Source: Mortierella alpina | Taxonomy: Eukaryota; Mortierellomycota; Mortierellomycetes; Mortierellales; Mortierellaceae | Assembly: GCA_029449245.1 (NCBI GenBank) | Contig: JANATF010000005.1 | Span: 868,001 to 932,000, forward strand | Length of the DNA: 64,000 nucleotides | Direction of reading: 5' to 3' | Part shown: piece after piece, positions 36,485 to 48,715 of the stretch | Layout: each line of letters opens with the position of its first letter | How positions within the stretch are numbered: the first letter of the stretch is position 1 | Notes under the pieces: generated by a model | Seen by the model: the letters and a program-made list of their open reading frames with translations, nothing else | Told to the model about the DNA's origin: nothing | The model's database searches: none | Program-made: the position numbers and the translations under genes

Positions 36485-37256
36485 TTATCGCATGGCTCCC
36501 ATGGTCGACGCAGACCACGATCCTCCCATGGCTTCACTCGCTCTCCGCAGTCTTGTGGACTCGCTCGATTTCTCTCTCTGCTCCTTCATCTTCATCATAT
36601 TCTCCCACTGCATCTCGTGCTGCAGTCGCATCCACTCCATCTCGCGCCGTTGTTGCTCTCTCAACAACCTCAAGTCCTCGTCCAAGATCCCGGCTTCGTC
36701 TTCCTCTTCCTCCTCGCGGTCAGATAGGTCTGGACAGCTCGAGGAAGGCACTGAGCCATGCTGTCCATGAAGCGGGTGGAGCAGATGGGGAGACTGAGGG
36801 TGAGCATGAAGGTGGGCATGGGCATGAGCATGAGCATGAGGAGGAATATGAAGGTGCGGATGAATTTCCTCCTCGGACGCTCTGACTCTTACTGCTTCTG
36901 GCTCCACCGCTGCTGCTGCTGCGGCTGCTGCTGCTGCTCTAGCAGGCGCCACCAGTGCGGCGTTCGTCGTCTGTTGGACATTGTCGGACCACAACTCGAT
37001 ATTCTTCATGGCCTCACTGGTCATCATGACCGGGAACAAGCCGTCGCTGCTCAAACTGCTGCTCATTAGGTGCTGGGATTCGCTCATCGCAGCAGGGGCA
37101 TGGACGAGTCCATGTACAGGACCATGAGCTCCAGACAGAGGGTCAAACGAGTAGGGCGACAGCCTTTCAGACAGAGGTGCAACAATGATGGGTGCCTGTA
37201 ATGACTGAGGAGCAGCACTGACCAAAATGGGGTGCTCCTGCTTCCCTGGTTGCTGG

Positions 37257-37291
<35 letters not shown>

Positions 37292-40200
37292 GTCATGAAG
37301 CATCACCGAGGCAGGACTAGATGCGCCACTCGATATGCCAGAATCTGATCCTCCCGAGCCTGGAGTTGCCTTGCCATTGCCTCCCGCGTTATTAGCTGCC
37401 TGCGTGTCAAGTCCAGATGCCACAGTCGGGTGTGTCTCGTCTGCTTCCTGCCGTATTTCTGAACTTGACACCGCTGTTGTCCTGAGAGCTGGCACCAAGG
37501 ACATGTCTTGGACCATCGCGCGGCGTGCAGGTGGGCTGGCTGGGAATGGATTCAATGGCTGACCAGACTCTGACTGTGCCTTGCCGACAATATACCCTAC
37601 CGTATTGCTGGTGCTGCGCTGAAGAGGGTGCGTCGCGTTAAAACTGCGCAATGAGGACGGTACGCACACCATAGCCTGTGGAACATAGACTGAGATGTCG
37701 CAGGAGGGTGAGCGACGATGAGACTTCATGGAAGAGCCTGAAACTCCATGTCGGTAAGGAGAGGTATATCCAACATCATCGTCTCGATCAAAAGCGGCCG
37801 CTGCTGTACTGCTACTCCTTGGCCTCTCGCCTAAACGAGCCGCACTAGAGGCCGTACGCTGAACCAGCGGTGGCGAGGTCGCCGCCGCACCATACGATAA
37901 ATCCTGGACGGACTTTGAGAACGCGCTGGTGGCGTCACGACCTGGATAAGGCGTCATGTAGCTCACGTCGTGAACGCTTTTTGGGCGCGGTGGGATCGCT
38001 GAAGAACGACGAGGGGCAAGCAAAGGTGACAAGGACAGGCCGGCGTTCATTGGGACGTCATGATGAGGAGAGTGCTCATGATACTGTTGCACTGCTCCCG
38101 AGTACGTTGGACGACCCGTAACATCTCCTCCTGCCTGTCCCGCGACGGCGAGTTCCTTCCTCAAACGGTCATGCTCAGAACGTCGTGCAGCAGCCATCAA
38201 GGGCGGAAATGTCGCGTCTGAGAGGGAGGGAGGTGGTTGGGCAGCAGCGGTTTGCGCGAAAAATAGCTCACGTCCTTGGTCAGAATTGGCTGTCAAAGTA
38301 GCCCCAGTCCAGCTGAACGAGGCATTGGATCCCAAGGAAGATGACAGGAAGTAATCAGGGGACCGCAGATCTGTGGGAGAATGGCCGTACTGAGACCAGT
38401 CGGATGCGGGAGGTACCTTGAGCTGGCGATGATGAGGTTTTTTCATGGCAATCGCCTGGCTTTGCTGAGGTTGCTGATGCTGCTTGGCCGACTGGACGGA
38501 TGACTGCGATCTTGGTGCCTTTGATGGTGGCTGGGCATTAACGAGGCGCGCTGCCTTCTTCTCCTTGGCCTTCCTGGCCTTCTCTTGCATGGCGTGCGAA
38601 ATCTTGGTGACCACGTCTTGGATTCTTGACGTAGCCTCCGCTCGGTCCTCAGCAGAGAGGATCTGTTCACGGACCATCTCTGCAACGACTTCCTCAACGG
38701 TGTCAATGTCCAGATCAAACGGGAACTTGATTTCATGCGTGCCTGCTGCTTCCACAGAACTCTCGCGCGAGGATCCAGCGACGGGGCAGGTACACACCAT
38801 TTTGAGATTCAGCCGATTGCCGTCCGTGTTGCCATACTGCTCGACCTGAATGGAGCACATTTTGGAATACGAGTGCGTGTGAGTGGGCGTCAGGGTTGGC
38901 TCAAGTATCAACTCCGTTGATGGCTCAAAGGTCCCGGTGCTTGTCACTTGTGCCTGATCATCCTGACCCTGAGTTAACGCAGGTGTGGCGTCGGCCTGGG
39001 GGCTTTCGACAGCAGACGTTGGGGTCGGAGGGAGCAAATTAGAGCGGATGTGGTACGTTTTGTTTACCACATCGACCGTCGTCAGCGTAAACTCTGGACC
39101 AGCAATGGCACCGGACTGAGGCAGCACCGCCACTTCTGGGGCCGCGGTTTGGATCCTAGGTGGTATAGAGCCTGGCACTGGTGTGGGCAAAGTGGCAGTG
39201 GATGAAGTCAATGTCGATGCGATTCCTGGAGCTGGAGTGCTCGGGCGGACGACATCGCCATGGTCATGGCTATCCATGGAAAACTGACCCGACGCTCCGT
39301 TGGCTGCCTCAGATGAGGTCGGCGGGATGTTGGTGCATGGCTTCAAAAACTCTGAGTCGAGCAACTCTTGAGCAGAAGGTCGAGTTTTGGCATCGTGGTC
39401 AAGACAGCGGTCAATAAACTCCCGGACCTCAAGATCCTGCACGTCATCGAGCGCCTTGGGCTTGATTCCCTGGGAGACCTTTCTGTAGATCTGGGCTTGG
39501 TTCGTACACTCTGCATAGGGATAATCCTTCGTGACCTATTGTTTGTCGACACATCGGAGTTATATCGATTTTTTTTTTTGGATGGACCCCATGTATGATT
39601 ACGCGACGATCACAAGAAAAGCGTGCGCCAAGTCAACAGCGAGCGAGAGAAAGAAAGAGGGGCAAAGGAGGGGAGTGTCACACAGGGAGAAGGGGCGAGG
39701 TGGGCAAAAGAACATGCAATATGAAATAAGCATGAGGAGAAGGAAGGAGAAAGAAAAAGAGGCGAAGGGTTAGCATGCATGTCGACAGCAAACAACAACA
39801 GACAGTAGCCAAAGGGATAATAAGTCTGCCCATGCCACTCGCTCGCTCTCTTTTGCTGTCGTCAACACGGACAGCGTCGTTATCAGCATCATTGCCATCA
39901 CTACAAGTTTGGCCATGTCCCTTGGCAATAGTGCGACGAGGCCATGTCTGTGTGTGTCGAGTCCGCCTCCTGCGAAAAGCATCATATTGATCTCAGAAGT
40001 AAACACTCCTTCCCGGCTGACATGTCCTGCGGATTTCGAGGTGCTGTCTGTGCTCTGCCTCAACTCTCGGCACAAGGCTACAAGTACTGTAACAATGCAG
40101 CTGCCGCCTGTGTTTGTGTTGCCTGCTACTTGTTGGCGTAGACATAAGCAGAGCGAGAGAGAGAGAGAGAGAGAGAGAACTGTGCATAGCTGGTGTCCTC

Positions 40201-41033
40201 ATGCTGTCTGTTTCTGTGTATCATGCAGCCATGGTGCTGTGTACCTGAATGGTGCCCAATCCAGCCCAGCCAAGCTCTTACTGTGGTCGCATCCTGTCGA
40301 GCTACTCGGACCCCGCACCCCAAAACGCGCCCACTAAGCTGACAAATCCAAAGGAAGAGTTGCTTACCATCTCGAGAACACACATGCCGAAGGCATAGAT
40401 GTCAATCTTTTCATCGTACTTTTCGTCATACAGCTCCGGTGCCATGAACTCGGGTGTGCCCAGGACAGACGAGACATGGGTGCGATGTCGCACGACTGCG
40501 AGCCCAAGATCGCCAATCTTGAGCTGGCCATTGTTGCCATTGATGAAGATGTTGTCGCACTTCAGGTCCCGATGGATGATGGGTGGTTGGTGGGTGTGCA
40601 TGTAGGCCAGTCCCTGGAGGATCTGGCGACACCAGGACTTGAGTACCTTGGGCTTGAGGGCACCCTTGAGTGTCTTTTTCAGATACTGCTTCAGCGTGCC
40701 GGAACTCATCAGCTCTGTGATAAAGACGATGCGCTCCCCACCGGCGACGTTGGGCGACGGGGTGGACCAGGAGGCATAAAAGTTGATGATGTGGTCGTTG
40801 CGGATCGACTGCAGGATCCCGATCTCGGAGAGGATCTTTTGGGCCTCGCGCCTGGAGAGGTGGTCGAAGCGGAGCTGGTTCCAGGCGACCTCGTTGCCCT
40901 CCTCGAGGTCGCAGGCTCTGTAGACCAGCTTGTAGGCGCCCTCGCCCAGGACCTCGTCGCAGCGCTGATACCGGCCCGTCGGGTCTGTCTCCAGGGGAGC
41001 GTCGTTCTCCGAGTCGTCGGCCATGTCGCCCAT
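36485..41033 (-). CDS. WNK-type protein kinase with C-terminal OSR1_C/PF2-like domain
   Basis: Two exons, 41033-40368 and 39535-36485; 1238 residues. The kinase domain spans about 22-290. The usual strand-3 lysine is replaced (EVAWNQL, Trp51), while a lysine sits in the glycine loop (GEGAYKLVYRA, Lys35), the hallmark of WNK kinases. HRD 154-156 and DLG 175-177 are intact. At about 460-535 the segment LNLKMVCTCP ... HEIKFPFDLDIDTVEEVV matches the WNK autoinhibitory OSR1_C-type fold. The tail is disordered with poly-Gln, poly-Ala and a His-rich stretch (HAHAHAHAHLHAH), ending in a charged coiled coil. Family role: chloride- and crowding-sensitive control of ion transport and osmotic response via downstream GCK-type kinases. 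The intron of 832 bp is the longest in the window. Confidence 0.9.
40155..40178. repeat. GA microsatellite inside the WNK intron
   Basis: A pure (GA)12 run within the 832-bp intron 39536-40367. Confidence 0.9.
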
Positions 41034-41291
41034 GGTATCCGTTCGCCGTCGGCGCTGTTGCGGTCGAGGAGTATGGTGTGTATGCTAACGGGCGTGTGCC
41101 GATGAGCTGGTGGAGGGAGGGATGGAGGAGCGGCGGATGGATATCCTAGCCAGCCAATGTCGTGTTTGGATGCTTGTCCAAGGGTGCCAATTGGAATGCG
41201 GTGGTGTGTGTACGAAATAAAGGAGTCTGCCGTCGTCGTCGACAAGAGGCGGGCAGCAGAGGAGATGCTGTATCGCTACGACGTAGTCGCC

Positions 41292-41327
41292 AGAGAGAGA
41301 GAGAGGGAGAGAGAGGGAGAGAGAGAA
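41292..41327. repeat. GA/GGGA microsatellite
   Basis: Interrupted (GA)n about 260 bp upstream of the WNK start codon. Confidence 0.9.
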
Positions 41328-41496
41328 GGGGGCGGAGTCGTGGAGTCGTATGGAGCACGCGCAGGAGATGAGGCTGCGCTGTCCACTGCAGGTGTGCACC
41401 AGGGACAGACAGGCTAAGGGCGCAGGGGCTGTGGTGGAGGGGGGACAGGGGGCGGGGTGCACTGAAGGGATGCAAAGCGTGGTAAAGATGGAGGGA

Positions 41497-41551
41497 TGGG
41501 GGATGGATTGGATGGATTGGATTGGATTGGATGGATGGATTGGATTGGATT
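41497..41551. repeat. GGATT/GGAT simple repeat
   Basis: Alternating ggatt and ggat units, about ten copies, in the WNK upstream region. Confidence 0.9.
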
Positions 41552-41929
41552 GAAATCATGTTCTCAGGCACGCGCTGTGCGTATGCAGATATGCGGGGTT
41601 GGCTCGAGCCTGCCTCCTTTAGATGCACACGCGGTAGACACCTCGCATTCTTGTATATTGGACCGCGTTCCTTTGCGAGTCCAAGCCAAACGCGTTCCTG
41701 AGTGCTGGGGAAGGATCTTAATGTGTATGCGATTGGGCGGATCATTTTTAGCAGCTGGCATTCTCTGGACGGCAGGCAAACGCCATGGTGCTTTGGATGG
41801 TGTTTTGGACGCGTGGGAGGGGCTGTGGAGGAGCGACGACCTAAAGGGGAGGCCAACTGAGATCAGCGCAGTGAATATCGGAATTCTCTTTTTTCTTCTC
41901 CTTCACCCCACGCCCACACCCTCGGCGCA

Positions 41930-42375
41930 ATCCTCAACGCATGCCGCCCACACTGCCCAAATCAGAATACTTCGACGACCCTGCTCACGGTTCTTGAAGC
42001 CCCGATGCAGCCGGTCCTCCATTCGCCGGCGCAACTACGGCCACATTACGGCATTCTTGGTAAGGCTCTTAGTGCTGAGTGTTCCTTAGTTTGAGCGTTT
42101 CATGTAAGTGAGCCAATAACATAAAAAAAAACAATCACCACCACTCCCTTGACCCTTCCCGAGTACAGTGGCAACAGTGCATTCACTTTCGTCAACAGCG
42201 ACACCCGTTCTTACTCACGTTTCTCATTTGTTTATTGTTTTCTCACGCGCTAGTCGCCAGAACTTGCAAAAGAGCTCGAGGGCGGCAACACTCACCACGA
42301 TGCAGGTCACCACAGAGGCAGGACCCACGGACCAGGACCCGCGCGGCAAGACCCAAGAAAGGTAGTGTGTTTATG
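41930..42375 (+). CDS. Possible small two-exon protein, poorly supported
   Basis: A frame reading RRPCSRFLKPRCSRSSIRRR then NYGHITAFL ends at a good donor (gtaagg, 42060). It joins in phase with an exon after ctag at 42253 reading SPELAKELEGGNTHHDAGHH, with a stop near 42375. The Arg-rich start looks like a mitochondrial targeting sequence. No in-frame ATG was fixed and no family is recognised, so this may be spurious. Confidence 0.25.
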
Positions 42376-42487
42376 ATTGAGCTCGTCTGCCACGTGGATG
42401 CAGTCTTACATAGGACAAGCTCATTATATCCACGCGTTTTGTATTTTTTTCAATATTTATTTTTTGCAGAAGGGTGCTTTTGTTTCC

Positions 42488-42626
42488 TATAGAAAAGCCC
42501 GAGTAGTGGCGACAACCACTATAACAAACCCAGCGGGAAAGCTCTTGCTCGCTCTAGTGTATAGAAAAGCCAAAGTAGTGGAGACAACCACTCTAACAAA
42601 CCCAGCAGGTGCTCTTGCTCGCTCTA
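42488..42626. repeat. Two tandem copies of a 69-bp segment
   Basis: Copies 42488-42556 and 42560-42626 both start tatagaaaagcc and end gctcttgctcgctcta. They differ at about six positions plus a small indel. Each contains the short inverted pair agtagtgg/ccact. Confidence 0.9.
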
Positions 42627-42677
42627 CAAATGACAAGTGAAGCGAGGGCGACACTCCCCGTCATATCAAAATGAAGT

Positions 42678-42695
42678 GGGGGGGGGGGGGGGGGG
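42678..42695. repeat. Poly-G run of 18 bases
   Basis: Eighteen consecutive G residues, flanked by gaagt and tgcac, just after the duplicated 69-bp segment. Length is prone to assembly error. Confidence 0.85.
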
Positions 42696-43081
42696 TGCAC
42701 CCTGGGCGGCTAGGTGCTTTTCTTTGAGGCCAGGAGTCTGGCAATAAACTTATAAACTTATACATTTACAAATCAGAAGAATGCAGTGGGATGCAGTGGG
42801 ATGGCTTGTGCGAGCGCGTGCGTCTGCTAGACTTGGATTTGGGGCACGCGCGGACTTTGGGCTTTATAACTCTAAAGCCGGCTCTTCTTCAAGGCATATA
42901 TATACATGCAGCATATTTTGATGGATTTGAAGGCGCTGAGAAGAGGCATTGCAATGGAGGAATAACGCTCAGCCGGCTCCTCTAGGGCTTGCAGCCTTCC
43001 ACACTCTAGCAACAACAGTAACCCGAGTCGTGCGTGATCTCGAATTGAGGTGTTTTTTTTTTTTTAATTAGAGCCTTTCTT

Positions 43082-45751
43082 CTATCCATTTCCTACGTCC
43101 GCTGCGCCATTGCCTGGCTGACCCACTCTCTCCAGCTGAGACGTGCTGGCTTCCCACAGCGCTCGCTTCATGGTATCCACCTCGCTGTAGAGTGTCCTAT
43201 ACCGCTCCGCCATCGCCCGTATACTCAAATGCTGACTTTGCTCTGCTAGTGCAGTCGCCGCCCTCTCTGCACTGATTCCACTCCTGGGCTCCCCCGTCCG
43301 GCGTAGCACCCTGCGGTCGAGCACCTCTTCACCAAAGGCATCCTCGACCTTGCGTTTCAAGTCCAACTCCCTGTCTGTGCCCATGGCGAGCTCCAGCTCC
43401 GCGCAGAGTTGATCAAACAGCTCCTTCTTTGCATCGATCTTGACCCTCAGCGTCTTCATTTCCTCGTACTTTGTAGTGAATCGCCGCGACACTTCTTCGT
43501 ACTCTGACTGTGATGTGATCGGAGGGACCGCGAATACTAATGGATAAACAAAACAGAGCATTGTTAGAGGGTGCTCCTTTACGAAAGCCGCAGCGCGCGT
43601 AACGACAGGAGCTGTAGTCCTTCGCCTTTTCACATACTTGGAGTTGCTGTTTTCCTTGATGCTACCGTCCCTGAGCCGACCTTGGGGATCTTGTATCCAT
43701 TACCCACACCTCCCGTCTCTTTGCTGCCTGACTTCTTCACATCCGATCCCCGTTTTGCGGATGCAGATGCAGACGCTGATGATGATGATGAGATGCCGTT
43801 GCCATTGATCGACGGCCTTCTTCCGGCAGGGGTTGGCGATCCAATGGTTAGGTTCGGCGTACCTCCCATCGTCGGTTTCAAGCTTGAGGCCGGGGTTGTT
43901 GCCACGCGTGTGCTATGGTTCGGCACCGTCTCCAGAATGGCTGCAGCTGCTTTCTCTCGAATGGCTTTGGTGGATGTCCCTGAACCCTTGGAGGACGAAG
44001 TAGTCTTCCTCTTGGCCGATAAGGACGCAACCGAAGTCGTAGTCGACTTTTTGGCAGAGGTCTTCTTTTGCGTTGGGGGCTTCAGATGAGTATTGCTAGA
44101 ATTCATTCGGCCACTCTCCAATCCTTCTGATTCAGACCCTCCACCTCCTGATCTCCATCTTGAGTTTGTTGTATCCATATTTCCGACCACATGGTAGCCT
44201 TCAGCGACCAACGGTGGACTGGCCCGTTTTATCTTTGCTGGTGAAAGAATATCCCTCTCGGGTGCATCGGGTGCGAGTCCAAGCTTGTCGAAAGCAGCGC
44301 TTGCATTCTTGACGACAATCTCCCTCTGCTTGGCCGAGTAGCTTCTCCAGTCATGAATCTTCACCTTACGGTAAGTCTCTGGTTTCAAAACATAGCGCCC
44401 TCCCGACAGATCCGCGACCTAAAAGAGCCGTAGAATGAGAATATCAGGATGCAATGTAAGCCCTCTAAAAGATCCAACTGTGTCTTTCGCTCCGGCAGTG
44501 CAGCGCGTGCGTATCCAGGCACTTACTGAATCCAAGATTGGTTTTAGATCTTCCTGCCCGACTCTGAGCAGTTTTCTCAGCTCCTTCTCCTCTGTCCCAC
44601 GTGGATGTGTTGCCAATAACTGTACAACACGGATATCGAGTGGTACCACGGTCCCTGATGTCGCCGCCACGGCTGTTGCAGCTACTGACGGTGATGGTGA
44701 CTGTGCGCGTCTTACGGGCAGCTGTGATGTTGCTTTAGTCCCTTTCACTATCAGCGATCAAATCAATATGTCCGGCTAGGTTGGTCAACTGGTCATGGAC
44801 ACGTTCCTTAATTCCATCAAAAGGCAAAGACACTTACAGTCCTTTGGATCAATAATCTGCGTGCTATTGCAGTGGCCAAGGACCAGCAACGTCCATTGAG
44901 GATTCAGCAGTGTAAAGGCAGGGGTGCGCGCAATGTCGAACGCAGAGGTGACAGACGCCATTAATGAGAGGATTGAAAAGAAGTCCAAAAGGAGTCGAGG
45001 GTCAGATCCTGGACTAAAACAATGATGTATCCCTCGCTTGAACATATTTGCTTCACGGATCCATCGAGCCTTACGTTCTCACGTTTTCCTGTTTTACCAC
45101 CTTTGGCACTTTCTTGGTATGTGTCCGCTGGATCATGCACTTGGAGGTGATGTTACCGACGAGGTCCAGCTGCTTGGATCCTACAGGCAGCTTGTAGACC
45201 TCAATGTCACTGAACTTGCCCGGTGCATGTGTGAAATCGTAGGATGTGCCTCCGATGAGCAGTTTCTATGGGCGGCATCGGCAAGCATCGGGGATGTGTC
45301 AGTGAATTGTATCCACCCGACTCGTATCCGCAGCATCCATTGGAGCTAGATAAGCGAACGAGTTCCCACACCCAGACCCTGGCGTGCGTCCAAACGATGG
45401 TTGATCTTCAAGGAGAAGGTCAACAAGCCCAAACAAAAACCTCCGTCTGTCTGTCTATCCGTCTGTCCGTCTATCACACTCATATTTTTTTTTGTTACGA
45501 ACACGACCGACTTCTCCTTCGTCTCCTGGTATCCCTGTCCTAAACCCTGGTTTAGTGCGTTCTGAAAAATGAATACTCCCCCGCTTGCAAGACGACTATG
45601 CACTTACAGCTTGGTTCATGTCCAGCCGAATTGATTCATTTCCGTTTAGAATCTCTTCCAGGACCTCCTCGGACAACTTGAATTCGATCACTTGCCGCCG
45701 GGACGGTTGTGCGGCGTTGACCACGAAGGGATCATTGTGATTCAGAGGCAT
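43082..45751 (-). CDS. ELL-family RNA polymerase II elongation factor
   Basis: Six exons, 45751-45608, 45265-45075, 44863-44838 (or 45013-44838), 44747-44527, 44418-43638, 43536-43082; about 605 residues, phases consistent. The ELL N-terminal domain includes ESIRLDMNQ, KLLIGGTSYDF, LVGNITSKCMIQ, then PLDIRVVQLLATHPRGTEEKE and the conserved VADLSGGRYVLKPETYRKVK ... DWRSYSA. A Ser-rich linker with a poly-Ser run follows. The last exon is an occludin/ELL domain (SEYEEVSRRFTTKYEEMKTL). ELL raises the catalytic rate of Pol II and forms part of (super/little) elongation complexes. The third exon is ambiguous: a longer version adds a hydrophobic stretch foreign to the family, so I prefer the 26-bp exon. 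Intron 1 is 342 bp and carries a GACA-type repeat. Confidence 0.78.
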
Positions 45752-46728
45752 GGCGTGGCGTGTTCAGTCAGGCAGCTCGTCCCACTTTTGTTTCTTTATC
45801 TGTCAGCCCTAGCAGCTCTGCTCCGTTTTCGCAACAGATGCACTCAAGTTTCGATTCTTTCCCCCTTGTGAAGTGATCGCTCGGATGAGAGGGTGGTTGT
45901 CGGCCGGCACAGTCTGTTTTTGAATGGATGATTGCTACCAACTCCAGCGACTCAGGAAGAGAAAAAAAATGCCACGATTGAAATAAAAAAGCAAGGAGAG
46001 GAGGTGGATTAGAAATGAATGGAGTGTGGTGGACTCGAGAAGAATCAGGTGTTGGTGGTATGATGATATGATGTAGAGAACAATAACGAAGGAATGGATA
46101 TAGAATGGTAAAAAAAAAATTGTGTGGGCGCGGGAGAGGAAAGATACAGCAACGCGCGGGTATGGAGAGTCAGTGAGATCTATGCAAGATTCAAAGACGT
46201 TAAGAGCTACGGAAACGAGCAAGAATATCAGCGGGAGGCGGGGATAATACAGATGGAGGAAGGAGGGTGGGGCGTCAGACGAGGAGGATGAAGGGCATCA
46301 TGCGACACGGATGCGGAGACAATGGGACAAAAGAGATGAATCAAAAATGGACCTGCGAATACACGGAACGGAAATAAAGTTTTTGCAATGATGAGTGGTT
46401 GCGATACGCTACGCATTCGCAGCACTTTTTCTGCGGACGCCGGGAACCCAAACACATACACTCAGCGAACTGGACTTGCGCACACACTTGCCAACTCCTC
46501 AAAGTCTGTCGCGATTGTCGACAGCAGCATCGCGTGGCTCACCTGCGCGTTTTTCTCTCCCCTCCCCTCCCCTGTATGGCATCACTGACTATCACACAGC
46601 TGTACGTGCACCCAAAGAGCCGGCGCGTTCGTCGCGACTACCAAGCTCGATTTTAGATCACTCGAGTTCTTTGCGCTACTCTATAAGTGGTAATAATGTG
46701 TGGGTGCGGACGCGCCTTGCTCGTGCGC
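45752..46728. other. ELL upstream region, nothing recognised
   Basis: About 980 bp between the ELL start and the stop of the downstream-lying CK2 gene, both on the minus strand. Purine-rich on the plus strand near 45940-46110. The frames present look like shadows. Confidence 0.5.
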
Positions 46729-48406
46729 TCAGCTGAGCATCTCATTCCAGTCCTCTGTTTCGGAAGAATCCGATGTTTCCATCAACCCCCCGGTTTTCTT
46801 GGACTCTCGCACTCTTACAGGGTCAAAGTACGAGTGCTCCATCGCCTCAGTGGCAGTGAGCCGTTCCTTAAAATATGCAACAATGTGGGGTCAATTGTGG
46901 TGTCAACATAGCTGCTCACAATCAAATATGAGGATGAGCCATACCACTGTCTTACCTGATGATCATAACGTAGCAACTTGCCCAGCAGGTCAAGGGCATC
47001 GTTCGAAATTAGATGCTGATTTTCCTGGGTGACAAACTTTTTCCAAGGTATCCGAGGGATGGTTTCCGTCAATGCGCGGTGGTGCTCGTTCAGCTTTAGC
47101 GAGTATTTGTCCAAGTATGTATAGAGCTCCTCCGTTCCTAGAACGCGCGCAATCTTGACAAGTTGATCATTGTTATCTTGTCCGCGGAAAAAGGGGTCCT
47201 TTTGGAAAATCTGGAGAAGAGGTGTGTTAGCAACTCCAGCCGACTCTTTTTGAAAAAAAAAAAAGCTCCAATGCAAACAATCTTGCAGTCCTGCTGTCCA
47301 AAAGCCGTGTGCGTCTTACCAATCCTGCCAGCATGGCGCCGAGACTCCACATGTCCAGAGAGTAATCGTAATCCTGCAAGTCCACAAGCAGCTCGGGACC
47401 TTTCCAGTAGCGCGAGGCCACTCGCACGTTATACTTGGTGCCAGGGTGATAAAACTCTGCCAGACCCCAGTCAATCAGCCTCAACTAAGGACGAAAATGA
47501 TGCAACAATCGAGTTAGAATATGTCCGTTGCTTTATCAACATCCTGAATTTTTGACCCAAACTATGGCTGTGATTGTGGTAGTGGCGCACTCACTCACCT
47601 TTCGTTTTTGGTGATCGATCATAATATTGTGCGGCTTGAGGTCTCGATGCATGACTCCCATGGAGTGACAGTACTCCAACGCCTATAAACAAGAATCATT
47701 CATGGTCAGCAATCATTTTTTGCCTAAGAATGCAGTATCGCAACAGACCTGTCGCCGAGAATGTGCCGGCATACCTTCAAGAGTTCGAACATGTAATAGC
47801 GAACGTCAAAGTCGCGGAGCTTGGGGTACAGTGTCTTGTGGTCATCGTTTTCAATGCACTCGAAAATCAAGGCAGGTGTCTTTGACTAATCCGGAGAGCA
47901 TACATGCGAAAGGGGGGGGATGTTAAAATCACCGTGCAGCATTATTGCATAATGGTGCAGCCTTGTGATACCCGCTTCAAAAGACAGCGTACCTGTGAAT
48001 CCCTGACAACATCATACAGTCTGATGATATTTGGTCCGCCAGCAAGGTTCTGCAGGATCTTGATCTCACGCTTAATCTTCTTCTTCTTGATGGGCTTTAG
48101 GATCTTGAGACAGCGTCTTTCGTTGCTTGTGATATCAATGCCCTCAAAGGCTTCGGAGTATTTACCCCGTCCAACCTTGCGGATAATCTCATACTTTTCT
48201 TGCACTCTGCCAATAGAACGCAGCAAAGAAAGTCAGTGCTTGCGCAGACGCCACAGCTACGCATGTTATTGTTGAGTCAAAGGCGCCTCCAGACCTTACC
48301 CCCACTGCAGCGTGAAGCCCTCGTAGTCCCAATAGTCTCGTCCCAGACGCTTGTTGGCATCTGCATGCACGCGGGCGATACTACTTGCTAGCTTAACCTT
48401 ATTCAT
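46729..48406 (-). CDS. CKA1: Casein kinase 2 catalytic subunit alpha
   Basis: Seven exons, 48406-48300, 48206-47993, 47885-47775, 47682-47599, 47484-47320, 47210-46956, 46866-46729; 357 residues. It begins with the CK2 signature [14 protein letters not shown]. It then shows the glycine loop [11 protein letters not shown], the catalytic lysine in CLKILK, the basic cluster [11 protein letters not shown] and HRDLKPHN. The CK2-specific DWG magnesium loop is [12 protein letters not shown], followed by [15 protein letters not shown]. It is a constitutively active, acidophilic Ser/Thr kinase of nucleus and cytosol that pairs with the beta subunit. The acidic C-terminus ([12 protein letters not shown]) is itself a good CK2 substrate. 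Length matches the family, with no odd residues seen. Confidence 0.97.
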
Positions 48407-48715
48407 AGTGTGGAGGGGGGTCGGGAAGGAGGGGTCCTAGAGCAGTGGCGAGGTAACCGCTGGGGCTGAGCAATGATGTGAATGATGTGAAGGCTGTGGT
48501 GGTGATCGGGATGAGGAAAGGTGAAATAGAATCCGAAAGAGCAGGTGAGAGGAATAAATTAATAAATTCGGAAGAACAAAAAGTGGTCAAGTGGTGCTCG
48601 GTGCGCTTTGGGAAAAAAAATGATGGGCGGTGAGATGGCAAGCACACCAAAAAAAAAGTTTTTTTCCTTGGCTTTGCACAGGCACAGGTCGGGTGGCGAG
48701 TGGCCTGAATTGACA

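Larger units (their letters stand above)
41034..43081. other. Intergenic region with several simple repeats
   Basis: About 2 kb between WNK (5' end) and ELL (3' end). It holds a GA-rich microsatellite (41292-41327), a ggattggatt repeat (41497-41551), a duplicated 69-bp segment and a poly-G run. The minus-strand frame 41146-41856 is low-complexity and not believed. Confidence 0.6.

Noticed and set aside
41146-41856. 236-codon minus-strand frame upstream of WNK
   Set aside because: Low-complexity Pro/His/Ser composition over GA and GGATT repeats, no domain, and it overlaps the likely WNK promoter.
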